From positions 1,116,001 to 1,180,000 of the forward strand of contig CP007060.1 in assembly GCA_000230955.3 (NCBI GenBank): a stretch of 64,000 bases of DNA, in the 5' to 3' direction. The notes under the pieces were generated by a model. It saw nothing but the letters and a program-made list of their open reading frames with translations, ran no database searches and was not told where the DNA came from. The position numbers were made by a program, and so were the translations under genes. Position 1 is the first letter of the stretch. Every line of letters starts with the position of its first letter. This stretch comes from Halobacterium sp. DL1 (GTDB lineage Archaea; Halobacteriota; Halobacteria; Halobacteriales; Halobacteriaceae). Below are positions 24,351 to 34,363 of the stretch, in pieces.

Positions 24351-25376
24351 ATGAGTCAGGCGACACAGCGAGAGCGGCCGCCCGGCGAGTCGACCGGCGA
24401 CGCGGATGCCGAGGCGGTGCTGTCGGTCGATGGGTTACGCAAGACGTACGGCGAAGGCGAGGATGCCGTCACTGCCGTCGTCGACGTCTCCTTCGAAGTG
24501 GACCGCGGCGAGGTCGTCGGCGTGCTCGGCCCGAACGGGGCGGGGAAGACGACGACCATCAAGTCGATTCTCGGCCTCGTCGTGCCGACCGCGGGCGACG
24601 TCGAGATCGCCGGCATCGACGCCAGCGACAACCAGCGCGCCGTCTACCGCCACGTCGGAGCAATGCTGGAGGGCGCGCGGAACGTCTACTGGCGGCTCAC
24701 CGTCCGCGAGAATCTCGAATTCTTCGCGGCGCTGGGCGGCCAGAGTCCCCACGCCTCCCGCGAGCGCCACGACGAACTCCTCGACCAGTTCGGTCTCGCC
24801 GAGAAGGCTGACCATACGGTCAACGACCTCTCACGCGGCCAGAAGCAGAAGGTCTCGCTGGCGGCCACGCTCGCCCGCGGCACCGACGTCGTGTTCCTCG
24901 ACGAACCGACGCTCGGCCTCGACGTTGAGGCATCCCTGGAACTCCGCCGCGAACTCCGACGACTCGCCGACGAGGAGGACATCACCATCGTCCTCTCGAG
25001 TCACGACATGGACGTCGTCGAGGACGTCTGCGACCGCGTCGTCATCCTCTCGGACGGCCAGGTCATCGCTGACGACTCCGTCGAGGACCTCGTCGGCGTC
25101 TTCGACACGCAGGCCTATCGCATCTCGGTCGACGGCGTCGTCCCGGACGACGTCAGGGCCCGCCTCGACGCCGCGTTCCGCGTCGACGACTGGGAGCGGT
25201 TCGGCGACCACACGCGCTTCGAGGTGACCCTCACCGAGGAGACCACGCTCTACGACGTCCTCGACGCGCTCCGGGACGCCGACCTGGCGCTCGCCGACGT
25301 CGACGGCCGCGACCCGAACCTGGAGGACGTCTTCCTCGAGGTCACCAACCACAGTCTCGGAGGTGACGCGGCGTGA
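24351..25376 (+). CDS. ABC-2 type exporter, ATP-binding protein
   Basis: A 341-residue nucleotide-binding subunit. Walker A is GPNGAGKTT at residues 60-68, the Q-loop region is less clear, the signature is LSRGQ at 160-164 (R replacing the usual G at position 3), Walker B is VFLDEP at 181-186, and the switch His lies in SSHDMDVV. A C-terminal extension of about 100 residues is typical of DrrA/Nod-type exporters. It starts 28 nt after a TATA-like ATTAACC, so the transcript is leaderless. The permease gene overlaps its stop by 4 nt. Substrate unknown; drug, lipid or antibiotic export are all possible. Confidence 0.9.
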   Translation: MSQATQRERPPGESTGDADAEAVLSVDGLRKTYGEGEDAVTAVVDVSFEVDRGEVVGVLGPNGAGKTTTIKSILGLVVPTAGDVEIAGIDASDNQRAVYRHVGAMLEGARNVYWRLTVRENLEFFAALGGQSPHASRERHDELLDQFGLAEKADHTVNDLSRGQKQKVSLAATLARGTDVVFLDEPTLGLDVEASLELRRELRRLADEEDITIVLSSHDMDVVEDVCDRVVILSDGQVIADDSVEDLVGVFDTQAYRISVDGVVPDDVRARLDAAFRVDDWERFGDHTRFEVTLTEETTLYDVLDALRDADLALADVDGRDPNLEDVFLEVTNHSLGGDAA

Positions 25377-26194
25377 GCACGCAGTCCGCGACGGGCAGCG
25401 GCGCGGCCGTCGACACGGGCGCCTGGGGCTACTTCCGGTTCTTCCTCTTCTCCCTGAAAAAGCGGTTCATCCTGCTGGTCCGCTACCCGGTGAACACGCT
25501 CTCACAGATCGGGACCATCGCGCTCGTCTTCCTCGTCATCTTCTACGGGGGGCGCGCGGTCGCTCCCGCCGCCATCTCCGACACGCTCGGCGGCATCATC
25601 GTCGGCTACCTGCTGTGGAGCATGTCCATCTCCGCCTACATGGGGCTGGCCTGGAACGCCACCCGTGAGTCCCAGTGGGGGACCCTCGAACAGCTGTTCA
25701 TGTCGCCGTTCGGCTTCGGGCGCGTGATGATAGCGAAGACGGTCGGCAACATGGTCGACACGTTCCTCCGCGGCGCCATCACGCTCGCCGTCATGCTCGT
25801 CGTCTCCGGTCGCACGCTCGCCGTCGACCCCATCACTGTCCTGCCGATAGCGGCGCTCGCAGTGGCGCCAGCCGTCGGCATCGGGTTCCTCTTCGGCGGG
25901 CTGGCCATCCGGTTCAAGCGCGTCGAGAACGCCTTCCAGTTGATGCAGTTCGGGTTCATCGGCCTCATCGCAGCGCCCGTCGCCCAGTACCCCTGGATGA
26001 AGTGGCTCCCGCTCGCCCAGGGGAGCCAGCTCCTGCAGACCGCGATGCGAGACGGAATCGCCCTGTGGAACCTCCCGCCGGGCGAACTCGGCGTCCTGAT
26101 CGTCACTGCCGTCGGCTACCTCGTCGCCGGCTACGCCGCGCTCACGTACTGCCAGCGGTGGGCGCGCCGCGAGGGCGTCATGGGACACTACTGA
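25373..26194 (+). CDS. ABC-2 type exporter, permease
   Basis: A 273-residue permease with six predicted membrane segments, typical of ABC-2 permeases. It has the amphipathic YFRFFLFSLKKRFILLVRYP before the first segment and the family's LEQLFMSPFGFGRVMIAKT loop. The GTG start overlaps the stop of the ATP-binding gene, a standard coupling. The two proteins should form a homodimer-of-heterodimers exporter in the cytoplasmic membrane. No substrate can be read from the sequence. The operon is probably controlled by the divergent regulator upstream. Confidence 0.9.
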   Translation: MSTQSATGSGAAVDTGAWGYFRFFLFSLKKRFILLVRYPVNTLSQIGTIALVFLVIFYGGRAVAPAAISDTLGGIIVGYLLWSMSISAYMGLAWNATRESQWGTLEQLFMSPFGFGRVMIAKTVGNMVDTFLRGAITLAVMLVVSGRTLAVDPITVLPIAALAVAPAVGIGFLFGGLAIRFKRVENAFQLMQFGFIGLIAAPVAQYPWMKWLPLAQGSQLLQTAMRDGIALWNLPPGELGVLIVTAVGYLVAGYAALTYCQRWARREGVMGHY

Positions 26195-26291
26195 CCCCCG
26201 TCCCACGAGTCGGCGATTCTCCGTTGGCGCATCCGGCGGAGCCTCCGGTTCCGCCCGCCTCGCGGGTCGCTTCGCTCCCCACTCCCCCGCA

Positions 26292-26312
26292 GGAGAGTCC
26301 TTCGGGATCTCC
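26292..26312 (+). terminator. UUCG-tetraloop hairpin between ABC operon and mutase gene
   Basis: GGAGA(G)TCC and GGATCTCC pair over 8 bp with one bulged G, closing a TTCG tetraloop, an unusually stable RNA hairpin. It lies about 100 nt after the ABC permease stop and before the likely start of mutase transcription. A second inverted repeat, GGCGGA-N9-TCCGCC (26235-26255), is nearby. A 3'-end or processing signal of the ABC transcript is the likeliest role, not demonstrated. Confidence 0.35.
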
Positions 26313-26354
26313 CGCCTCGAAACCTCTTTGAGTCCCCCAACTGACGTTACACAC

Positions 26355-28058
<1,704 letters not shown>

Positions 28059-28257
28059 CCCTTCCGTTCTACTCTCTGCGCCTGGACAGTACTCTCGACG
28101 CCGAGTAACTCCGGATTACCAGTTCTCGATTCGCCACGCACTCGACCCCTGAGAGCGTCCGTTCCGCGAGTTAACGTCTGGAAACTGCGGGAGTGCCCGG
28201 GGTCGAGAGTAGTTAGATGGTGAATCCTTATTGGTATGGTTGTTCAAGGGTCACGTG

Positions 28258-30240
28258 ATGAGTGATAACACAGAGCTAGAGGCGCGACTCGCCGAACAGG
28301 ACTCCTTCGAACCGCCGGAGTCGTTCGTCGAACAGGCCAACGTCTCGAACCCAGACATCTACGAGGAGTTCGAGGAGAACTGGCCCGGGTGCTGGGAGCA
28401 GGCCGCCGACCTCCTCGACTGGAACGAGCCCTACGACCAGGTGCTCGACGACTCGGACCCGCCGTTCTACGAGTGGTTCACGGGGGGCGAACTGAACGCC
28501 TCGGCGAACTGCATCGACCGCCACCTCGAGGAGCGCGGCGACGAGGCCGCCATCGAGTGGGTCGGCGAACCGGTCGACGAGGAGAACCGGACGTACACTT
28601 ACCGAGACCTCTACGAGGAGGTCAACGAGTTCGCGGCGGCGCTCCGGGAACTCGGCGTCGGGGAGGACGACGTCGTTACGATGTACATGCCGATGATCCC
28701 CGAACTCCCCATCGCGATGCTGGCCTGCGCGCGCATCGGGGCGCCCCACTCCGTCGTCTTCGCCGGGTTCTCCGCGGACGCGCTGGCCACGCGGATGGAG
28801 TCGGCGGACTCGGAGTTCCTCGTCACCTGCGACGGCTACTACCGACGCGGCGACCCACTCGACCACCTCGAGAAGGCCAACGAGGGGCTCGACGGCGTCG
28901 GCCACGACGCGGAGACGGTGGTCGTCGACCGCCTCGGAGACGACGGCTTCGGCCACGGCCTCGCGGACAGCCAGCACGACTACGACGAACTCGTCGACGG
29001 GCAGGCCGGCGCGGAGGTCGACCCCGTCAGCCGCGACGCCGAGGACATGCTGTTCCTCATGTACACCTCCGGGACGACGGGACAACCGAAAGGCGTCAAG
29101 CACACGACCGGTGGCTACCTCTCGTGGGTGACGTGGACGAGCCAGGCGGTCCTCGACGTGAAGCCCGATGACACCTACTTCTGTCCCGCGGACATCGGCT
29201 GGATCACCGGCCACTCCTACATCGTCTACGGACCGCTCGCGCTCGGCACGACGACGATGATGTACGAGGGAACGCCGGACTACCCCGAACGCGACCGCAT
29301 GTGGGAGCTCGTCGAGGAGTACGAGGCCAACCAGTTCTACACCGCGCCGACGGCCATCCGCGCGTTCATGAAGTGGGGCGCGGAGTACCCAGACCGCCAC
29401 GACCTCTCCAGCCTCCGTCTGCTGGGGACGGTCGGCGAACCAATCAATCCGCGCGCGTGGAAGTGGTACTACAAGCACGTCGGCGACGAGGAGTGCCCCA
29501 TCGTGGACACGTGGTGGCAGACCGAGACGGGCGGGATGATGGTCACCGGCCTCCCCGGCGTCTCGACGATGAAACCGGGGTCGGCGGGGAAGCCTCTGCC
29601 CGGGGTCGACGCCCGCGTTGTGGACACGGACGGTGAGGAAGTCCAGGCCGGGAAAGCCGGCTACCTCACCGTCAACAAGCCGTGGCCCGGGATGCTCCGG
29701 ACGCTGTACAAGAACGACGAGCGGTTCGTCGAGGAGTACTGGGAGACGTACTCCGACACCGACTCCTCGGACGCCGAGGACTGGGTCTACTTCCCGGAGG
29801 ACGGCGCGAAGATAGACGAGGACGACTACATTACCGTGCTCGGCCGCGTCGACGACGTCATCAACGTCTCCGGTCACCGCCTCGGGACGATGGAGATAGA
29901 GTCGGCCATCGTCGGCGTCGAGGGCGTCGCGGAGGCCGCCGTCGTCGGCGGCGACCACGACGTGAAGGGCGAGGCCGTCTACGCGTACGTCATCCTCGAG
30001 GACGGCTACGACGGCACCGAGGAGATGCGCGAGGCCATCGTCGCGGGCGTCGAGGACGCCATCGGCCCCATCGCGCGCCCGGAAGCCGTCGTGTTCACGC
30101 CGGAACTCCCGAAGACGCGCTCGGGGAAGATCATGCGGCGCCTGCTGGAGGACATCGCGAACGGCGAGGAACTGGGCGACACGTCGACGCTTCGCAACCC
30201 GGACGTCGTCGAGGACATCCGCGTCACCGTCCAGGACTGA
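28258..30240 (+). CDS. acs: acetyl-CoA synthetase (AMP-forming)
   Basis: A 660-residue ANL-superfamily enzyme that makes acetyl-CoA from acetate, ATP and CoA, the usual length. Motifs in order: LFLMYTSGTTGQPKGVKHT (ATP/adenylate loop), DTWWQTETGG, the hinge region GRVDDVINVSGHRLGTMEIE, and near the C-terminus PKTRSGKIMRR with the catalytic Lys. The TETGGM and Trp pattern of the acyl pocket supports acetate or propionate. A TATA-like CCTTATT is centred about 29 nt before the ATG at 28258, which supports this start over one nine codons upstream. It is probably monocistronic. Confidence 0.94.
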   Translation: MSDNTELEARLAEQDSFEPPESFVEQANVSNPDIYEEFEENWPGCWEQAADLLDWNEPYDQVLDDSDPPFYEWFTGGELNASANCIDRHLEERGDEAAIEWVGEPVDEENRTYTYRDLYEEVNEFAAALRELGVGEDDVVTMYMPMIPELPIAMLACARIGAPHSVVFAGFSADALATRMESADSEFLVTCDGYYRRGDPLDHLEKANEGLDGVGHDAETVVVDRLGDDGFGHGLADSQHDYDELVDGQAGAEVDPVSRDAEDMLFLMYTSGTTGQPKGVKHTTGGYLSWVTWTSQAVLDVKPDDTYFCPADIGWITGHSYIVYGPLALGTTTMMYEGTPDYPERDRMWELVEEYEANQFYTAPTAIRAFMKWGAEYPDRHDLSSLRLLGTVGEPINPRAWKWYYKHVGDEECPIVDTWWQTETGGMMVTGLPGVSTMKPGSAGKPLPGVDARVVDTDGEEVQAGKAGYLTVNKPWPGMLRTLYKNDERFVEEYWETYSDTDSSDAEDWVYFPEDGAKIDEDDYITVLGRVDDVINVSGHRLGTMEIESAIVGVEGVAEAAVVGGDHDVKGEAVYAYVILEDGYDGTEEMREAIVAGVEDAIGPIARPEAVVFTPELPKTRSGKIMRRLLEDIANGEELGDTSTLRNPDVVEDIRVTVQD

Positions 30241-30270
30241 CCGGTCGACCCACTCCCGGTTTGTCGGTGG

Positions 30271-31014
30271 TTAGAGGTACGAGGAGTCCCAGCGCGTCGC
30301 CTTCCGCTGGTTGCCGCAGTCCTCGCACTGCACGCGCCCCATCGCGTCCATCGACGTGTTTATCGAGTGGCAGTTCGCGCAGTAGAAGCCGTACTTGCTC
30401 TCCCTGTCCTTCGTCCGGTAGGCCGTGTAGAACGCCGCCTTCGACCCGCGCTCGCGCTCGTCGAACGCCACGAACATCGCCCCCAACGGCGTCTCCACCT
30501 GCTCCGTGAGTTCGGCGCTCCCCCCACCCTCCGGGGCCTTCACGTAGAGGTGTTCGGTGTACTCGTTGCCGCGGATGTCGACGGTCCGGGCGCCGGTGCG
30601 GACGTAGCCGTGGGCCCGGTAGAAGTCGTTGCCCTCCTCGTTCTCGGCGAGCACGCGGCCCTCTAGGCGTTCGGCCCCGGAGTCGACGAGCGACACCTCC
30701 GTCGCTTCGAGGAGCCGCACACCGAACCCCCGGTCCCGGTAATCCGGGTGCACGTGGAGCCAGTCGATGGCCGCGGCGTCGTCGTCGAGTTCGCTCTCAG
30801 AGAACGCGACCACATCCTCGTCGTTCCCGAGCACGAGGTATCTGACGCTCTCGTCGGCGAACTGGTCCTGGAGCCGGTCGTCCTGGTACCACTCCTCGGC
30901 GGCGGTCCTGACGATGTCTTCCCCCAGTGCGTCGGCGTACGTGGCCTCCAGCGACGCGTCCGCGACGCGACGGATGGAGTCTCTGTCGGCAGTCGTCGCT
31001 TCTCGAACGTCCAT
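30271..31014 (-). CDS. GNAT N-acetyltransferase fused to a C-terminal zinc-ribbon-like domain
   Basis: A 247-residue protein. Residues 1-160 are a GNAT domain: HVHPDYRDRGFGVRLLEAT is the acetyl-CoA loop, followed by NEEGNDFYRAHGYVRTGAR. Residues 165-247 form a separate domain with YGFYCANCHSINTSMDAMGR and VQCEDCGNQRKATRWDSSYL, two CxxC pairs able to hold zinc. I recall this tail as DUF5816 in haloarchaea. The substrate is unknown. A CTATTTG element about 27 nt upstream on the minus strand fits a leaderless start at 31014. The zinc tail could recognise a protein or nucleic acid; that is speculation. Confidence 0.85.
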   Translation of the reverse strand: MDVREATTADRDSIRRVADASLEATYADALGEDIVRTAAEEWYQDDRLQDQFADESVRYLVLGNDEDVVAFSESELDDDAAAIDWLHVHPDYRDRGFGVRLLEATEVSLVDSGAERLEGRVLAENEEGNDFYRAHGYVRTGARTVDIRGNEYTEHLYVKAPEGGGSAELTEQVETPLGAMFVAFDERERGSKAAFYTAYRTKDRESKYGFYCANCHSINTSMDAMGRVQCEDCGNQRKATRWDSSYL

Positions 31015-31074
31015 ACGCGCTACAATCGGCGTCCGGCTACAAATAGCTGCCCGGTGTGCTATCTACCCACACGA

Positions 31075-31368
31075 TCACGCCGTCTCCGCCCGATTCGAGA
31101 CGTAGACGATGGCTGCCAGCCCAACGCCCAGCATGAGGCCGACCGCCAGCACGCCGAACAGCGCGAGATTCGGGCCGTTCAACTGGAACGTGACTGGGCC
31201 GAGGGCGCCGTACTGCGGCTGGGGACCCTCCGCGAGGGGGCCGACAGCCCCGCCGTTCCCGTAAACTATCTCCCCGAGCACGTAGCCGAAGATACCGGCG
31301 ACGCCGACCGCGGCGACGTACATCCAGACGACGACCCGGCGGCCGGTTGTCTCCTCGCGTTCGCTCAC
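31075..31368 (-). CDS. small two-helix membrane protein of the oxidase island (DUF7520-like)
   Basis: A 97-residue protein with two membrane helices (about residues 11-31 and 67-90) joined by a loop rich in Gly and Pro (NGGAVGPLAEGPQPQYGALGP). I recall similar haloarchaeal proteins annotated simply as cox-cluster proteins; no function is known to me. Its position at the left end of the cytochrome oxidase island, near coxA, supports a link to that complex or its assembly. A short membrane gene (31428) lies divergently next to it. Confidence 0.7.
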   Translation of the reverse strand: MSEREETTGRRVVVWMYVAAVGVAGIFGYVLGEIVYGNGGAVGPLAEGPQPQYGALGPVTFQLNGPNLALFGVLAVGLMLGVGLAAIVYVSNRAETA

Positions 31369-31427
31369 GGTCCCCGGTAAGCACCCGAGTGAGTAGCCTT
31401 TTGCGGTGTCACTTCCAACCCCGAACC

Positions 31428-31514
31428 ATGGACGACAAAGAGATACTACTGCTGGTGCTGGCGGCGATAGCGGCCCTGATGTTCCTCACTGGATTCGTGC
31501 TCGTCCTCGCGTAG
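31428..31514 (+). CDS. 28-residue single-helix membrane microprotein
   Basis: ATG to TAG gives MDDKEILLLVLAAIAALMFL plus eight residues ending in VLVLA: an acidic start followed by one continuous membrane helix. A TATA-like CCTTTTGC is centred 27 nt before the ATG, the exact spacing of a leaderless haloarchaeal gene, which argues that it is real despite its size. It ends 15 bases before the 3' end of coxA, convergent with it. Single-helix accessory subunits are known in heme-copper oxidases, so a role as a minor oxidase subunit is possible. I cannot verify conservation. Confidence 0.55.
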   Translation: MDDKEILLLVLAAIAALMFLTGFVLVLA

Positions 31515-31528
31515 AAAGAACTGCGGCG

Positions 31529-33265
31529 TCAGTCCGCGGACTGCGGCTCCTCGTCCTCGTCGCCGCCGTCCGGAACCGGGCTCTTGCGCTTGTTGTCGAA
31601 CCAGGTCCACTCCTTCGTGAACTGGTCAGTGGACTCGAGGTCCCACGGGTCCGAACTGTCCACTTTCGGCCCCTCCATCCAGGAGACGACCATGTTCCAC
31701 AGCCAGAACAGCGTGCTGATGGCGATGAGGAACGCCCCGACCGTCGCGATCTGGTGGGCGGTGGTGAACTGCGCGATGAACGTCGCGTAGCGGCGAGGCA
31801 TGCCGCCGTAGCCGAGCCACAGCATCGCCAGGAACGTCAGGTTCGACCCGATGAGGGCGAACCAGAAGTGTGCGTGCGCCAGGCTCTTCTGGTACATCCG
31901 GCCCGTGAACATCGGGAACCAGTAGTACGTCCCGGCGAACAGCGCGAAGCCGATGGCGCCGTAGACGATGAAGTGGAAGTGGCCCACGACGTAGTACGTG
32001 TCGTGGAGGATGAGGTCGACGGGCACCGCGGCGAGGAAGACGCCGGTGACGCCGCCGATTATGAAGTTCTGGATGAACCCGATACAGAACAGCATCGGCG
32101 CGGTCAGGCGGAGGTTGCCGTTCCACATCGTCGTGATCCAGTTGAACACCTTCACTGCCGACGGTATCGCGATGGCGAGTGACACCGCCATGAACGAGGC
32201 GCGGAGGCGCGGGTCGATGCCAGTTGCGAACATGTGGTGGGCCCACACGCCGAAGCTCAGCACCCCGATGGCGAGCGTGGAGTAGACGACGAACTTGAAG
32301 CCGAACAGCTTCCGGCCCGAGAACTTCGGGAGGATGAGGCTCACCAGCCCCATCGGCGGGAGGACGAGGATGTACACCTCGGGGTGACCGAAGAACCAGA
32401 AGAGGTGCTGCCAGAGGATGGGGTCACCGCCGGTGACCGTGAAGAACGTGGTGCCGAAGTTCCGGTCGAGCAGCAGCATGATGAGCGCGCTCCCGAGCAG
32501 CGGGAACGCGAACAGGATGAGGCCAGACTGCGTGAGCATCGTCCACGAGAAGATGTCCAGGCTGGGCCACCCGACGTCGTCACCGCGTTCGGTGAAGATG
32601 GTGGCGATGAAGTTGATGGCACCCATCGTCGCGGAGACACCCGTGAGGTGGAGGCCGAGCAGCATCAGGTCGATGGCTGGGCTCGGCATCTGGACGGACA
32701 GCGGCGTGTACATCGTCCAGGACGTCGACGCGGGGTCGATTCCCAGCGGGATGAGGAAGAAGCCGGCCCAAATGAGGATTGCGCCCGGCGGGAGCAGCCA
32801 GAACGCGATGGCGTTGATGCGCGGGAACGCCATGTCGTCGGCGCCGATGAGAAGCGGGATGAAGTAGTTCGCGAAGGCGGCGATCATCGGTGTCCCGAAC
32901 AGGAACAGCATCGTGATGCCGTGGCTGGTCATGAAGCTGTTGTACAGCTGGGCGCTGACAATGTTGAGTCCCGGTGCGGCGAGTTCCGTCCGCATGATGA
33001 GGGCGGCGATGCCACCCCACGCGAACGCCAGCACGCCGAACGTCCCGTAGAGGATGCCGATGTCCTTGTGGTCGACCGTGGTGAACCACCGGATGATACC
33101 GCCCGGTTTCTCTTCGTGCCCGTGTTCGGCGCGCTCTCCGTACGCACCGCCGACATCGCTGAGGGGCGTGTAGGACCGCCAGTCCTCCAGACGTGCGAGG
33201 AAGGCGGCCACGGCGACGAGAAGGACGCCCATCAGCACGGTGAGCACGAGTGATGACGTGGCCAT
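31529..33265 (-). CDS. coxA: heme-copper terminal oxidase subunit I
   Basis: A 578-residue subunit I with 12 core helices plus one extra N-terminal helix. It reduces oxygen and pumps protons. Visible parts are IRWFTTVDHKDIGILYG, MTSHGITMLFLFGTPM with a heme His, FWFFGHPEVYILVLPPMG with the Cu-B His, cross-linked Tyr and D-channel Glu (type A1), GVWAHHMFATG with the two further Cu-B His, and DTYYVVGHFHFIVYGA with the heme ligands. The C-terminal tail is acidic and soluble. On the minus strand a TTCTTTA element precedes it. Partner subunits II and III are encoded at 37582 and 35837. Confidence 0.95.
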   Translation of the reverse strand: MATSSLVLTVLMGVLLVAVAAFLARLEDWRSYTPLSDVGGAYGERAEHGHEEKPGGIIRWFTTVDHKDIGILYGTFGVLAFAWGGIAALIMRTELAAPGLNIVSAQLYNSFMTSHGITMLFLFGTPMIAAFANYFIPLLIGADDMAFPRINAIAFWLLPPGAILIWAGFFLIPLGIDPASTSWTMYTPLSVQMPSPAIDLMLLGLHLTGVSATMGAINFIATIFTERGDDVGWPSLDIFSWTMLTQSGLILFAFPLLGSALIMLLLDRNFGTTFFTVTGGDPILWQHLFWFFGHPEVYILVLPPMGLVSLILPKFSGRKLFGFKFVVYSTLAIGVLSFGVWAHHMFATGIDPRLRASFMAVSLAIAIPSAVKVFNWITTMWNGNLRLTAPMLFCIGFIQNFIIGGVTGVFLAAVPVDLILHDTYYVVGHFHFIVYGAIGFALFAGTYYWFPMFTGRMYQKSLAHAHFWFALIGSNLTFLAMLWLGYGGMPRRYATFIAQFTTAHQIATVGAFLIAISTLFWLWNMVVSWMEGPKVDSSDPWDLESTDQFTKEWTWFDNKRKSPVPDGGDEDEEPQSAD

Positions 33266-33409
33266 GGAGGACAGTCAGGTCCGGACCGTAAAGAAAGCTT
33301 AGGATTGGCCGCGCTGCCGTCAGCGATTCGGACAGGAAACTGACGGGCGAAACGTGTCAGAACTGCTCGACGAAAAGAGGGCGCTCGCTGACGATGCCTG
33401 CTCGATGCG

Positions 33410-33652
33410 TCACTCCTCGGTGCTGTCTTCGCCCTCGCCCTCGATCTTCACCGCCGCGACGTAGGTGAGGACGGCGAGTGCGAGGAACGTGAACACCATC
33501 AGGCCGTGGGAGATGACGAAGATGAGTCGGTTCTCGAACCCCCACGGGTTCACGACGAGGTAGCCGACGATGAAGAACGCCAGGATGAACAGGGGGACGA
33601 TGTTAACCGTCAGGTCGAGGAGTGTGTCCTTGTCGAAGACGCTGGTGTTCAT
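33410..33652 (-). CDS. small two-helix membrane protein of the oxidase island (DUF6684-like)
   Basis: An 80-residue protein with two membrane helices (about residues 14-34 and 42-66), a short NPWGFENR loop between them, and an acidic tail. From memory it resembles the haloarchaeal DUF6684 family found next to cytochrome oxidase genes. The start at 33652 fits the downstream homology; a much longer open frame upstream is the antisense shadow of the neighbouring gene. It is likely co-transcribed on the minus strand with its neighbours at 33694 and 34113. The role is unknown; an oxidase accessory subunit is plausible. Confidence 0.72.
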   Translation of the reverse strand: MNTSVFDKDTLLDLTVNIVPLFILAFFIVGYLVVNPWGFENRLIFVISHGLMVFTFLALAVLTYVAAVKIEGEGEDSTEE

Positions 33653-33693
33653 TGTCTGAGGTAGGGAGGGGCGGACAAATATAGCTTGAGGAT

Positions 33694-34056
33694 TCAGAGT
33701 CGCTCGGTCTCGTAGAGGAACGCGGCCACCGCGCCGCTGGCGACGACCACGGCGCTGCCGGTGAGGGCGAGGCCTCGGGCGTCCGCGGCGGTGCCGACGT
33801 AGAGTGCGACGCCGAACGCGCCGAAAATGGCGGCGATGACGAGCGCGGGCTTCCACAGCGAGTTCGAGAAGCCGGACTCGCGGAGGATGCCGACGACGCT
33901 CACCGCGAACAGCAGCAGGCCGCCCACAGCGACCGGGAGCAGGCCGTCGAAGACGATGCCGATCTCGGAGACGACGATGCCGAGCACGAGCGGAATCGGC
34001 CACGGACTGGCGCGCGAGTACTGGTCGCTCAAGCCTGGCTCCGTTTGTTCGGCCAT
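33694..34056 (-). CDS. four-helix membrane protein of the oxidase island (DUF7541-like)
   Basis: A 120-residue protein beginning with a hydrophilic SDQYSRASPWP segment, then four membrane helices separated by short loops (RESGFSNSLWKP in the middle). I recall it as a haloarchaeal cox-cluster protein, DUF7541. The SDQY...SPWP start is the most distinctive piece. It lies in a row of small membrane genes on the minus strand between coxA and coxC. Function is unknown; the constant neighbourhood suggests oxidase assembly or stability. Confidence 0.72.
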   Translation of the reverse strand: MAEQTEPGLSDQYSRASPWPIPLVLGIVVSEIGIVFDGLLPVAVGGLLLFAVSVVGILRESGFSNSLWKPALVIAAIFGAFGVALYVGTAADARGLALTGSAVVVASGAVAAFLYETERL

Positions 34057-34112
34057 ACCCGAGGTTGTCGCTGGCGCGTTAGAAAGCCATCGTTTCGTCG
34101 CGTGGCGGCGAG

Positions 34113-34361
34113 TCACAACGTGACGACGGCGTACAGAATCAGGAATCCGAAGTACAGCAACACGAGCACCGCGAGCGCGCGCAGGCGGAACGACCTGAGG
34201 TCGGCGTTCTCCGCGAGATACGCTTCGTCGAAGGCCTCCCGTTCGGCGTCGTCGAGGCGGTCGTAATGCTCTAGACCGCGGTGGAGGTCCCGGAGACGCT
34301 CGTCCGGGAACGGCTCCCCGCAGTGCGGGCACTCGACGGCGTCTGGTGGTGTGTCGGGCAT
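34113..34361 (-). CDS. zinc-finger membrane protein of the oxidase island (DUF7410-like)
   Basis: An 82-residue protein. It starts with a C2H2-like finger: CPHCGEPFPDERLRDLHRGL, where two Cys and later two His (H27 and H32) could bind zinc. An acidic middle follows, and one membrane helix near the C-terminus (LAVLVLLYFGFLILYAV). The start at 34361 lies 2 nt from the stop of the upstream 457-residue membrane gene, so the pair is co-transcribed. A soluble zinc finger tethered to the membrane beside an oxidase suggests metal handling or assembly, but this is inference. Confidence 0.72.
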   Translation of the reverse strand: MPDTPPDAVECPHCGEPFPDERLRDLHRGLEHYDRLDDAEREAFDEAYLAENADLRSFRLRALAVLVLLYFGFLILYAVVTL

Positions 34362-34363
34362 GG

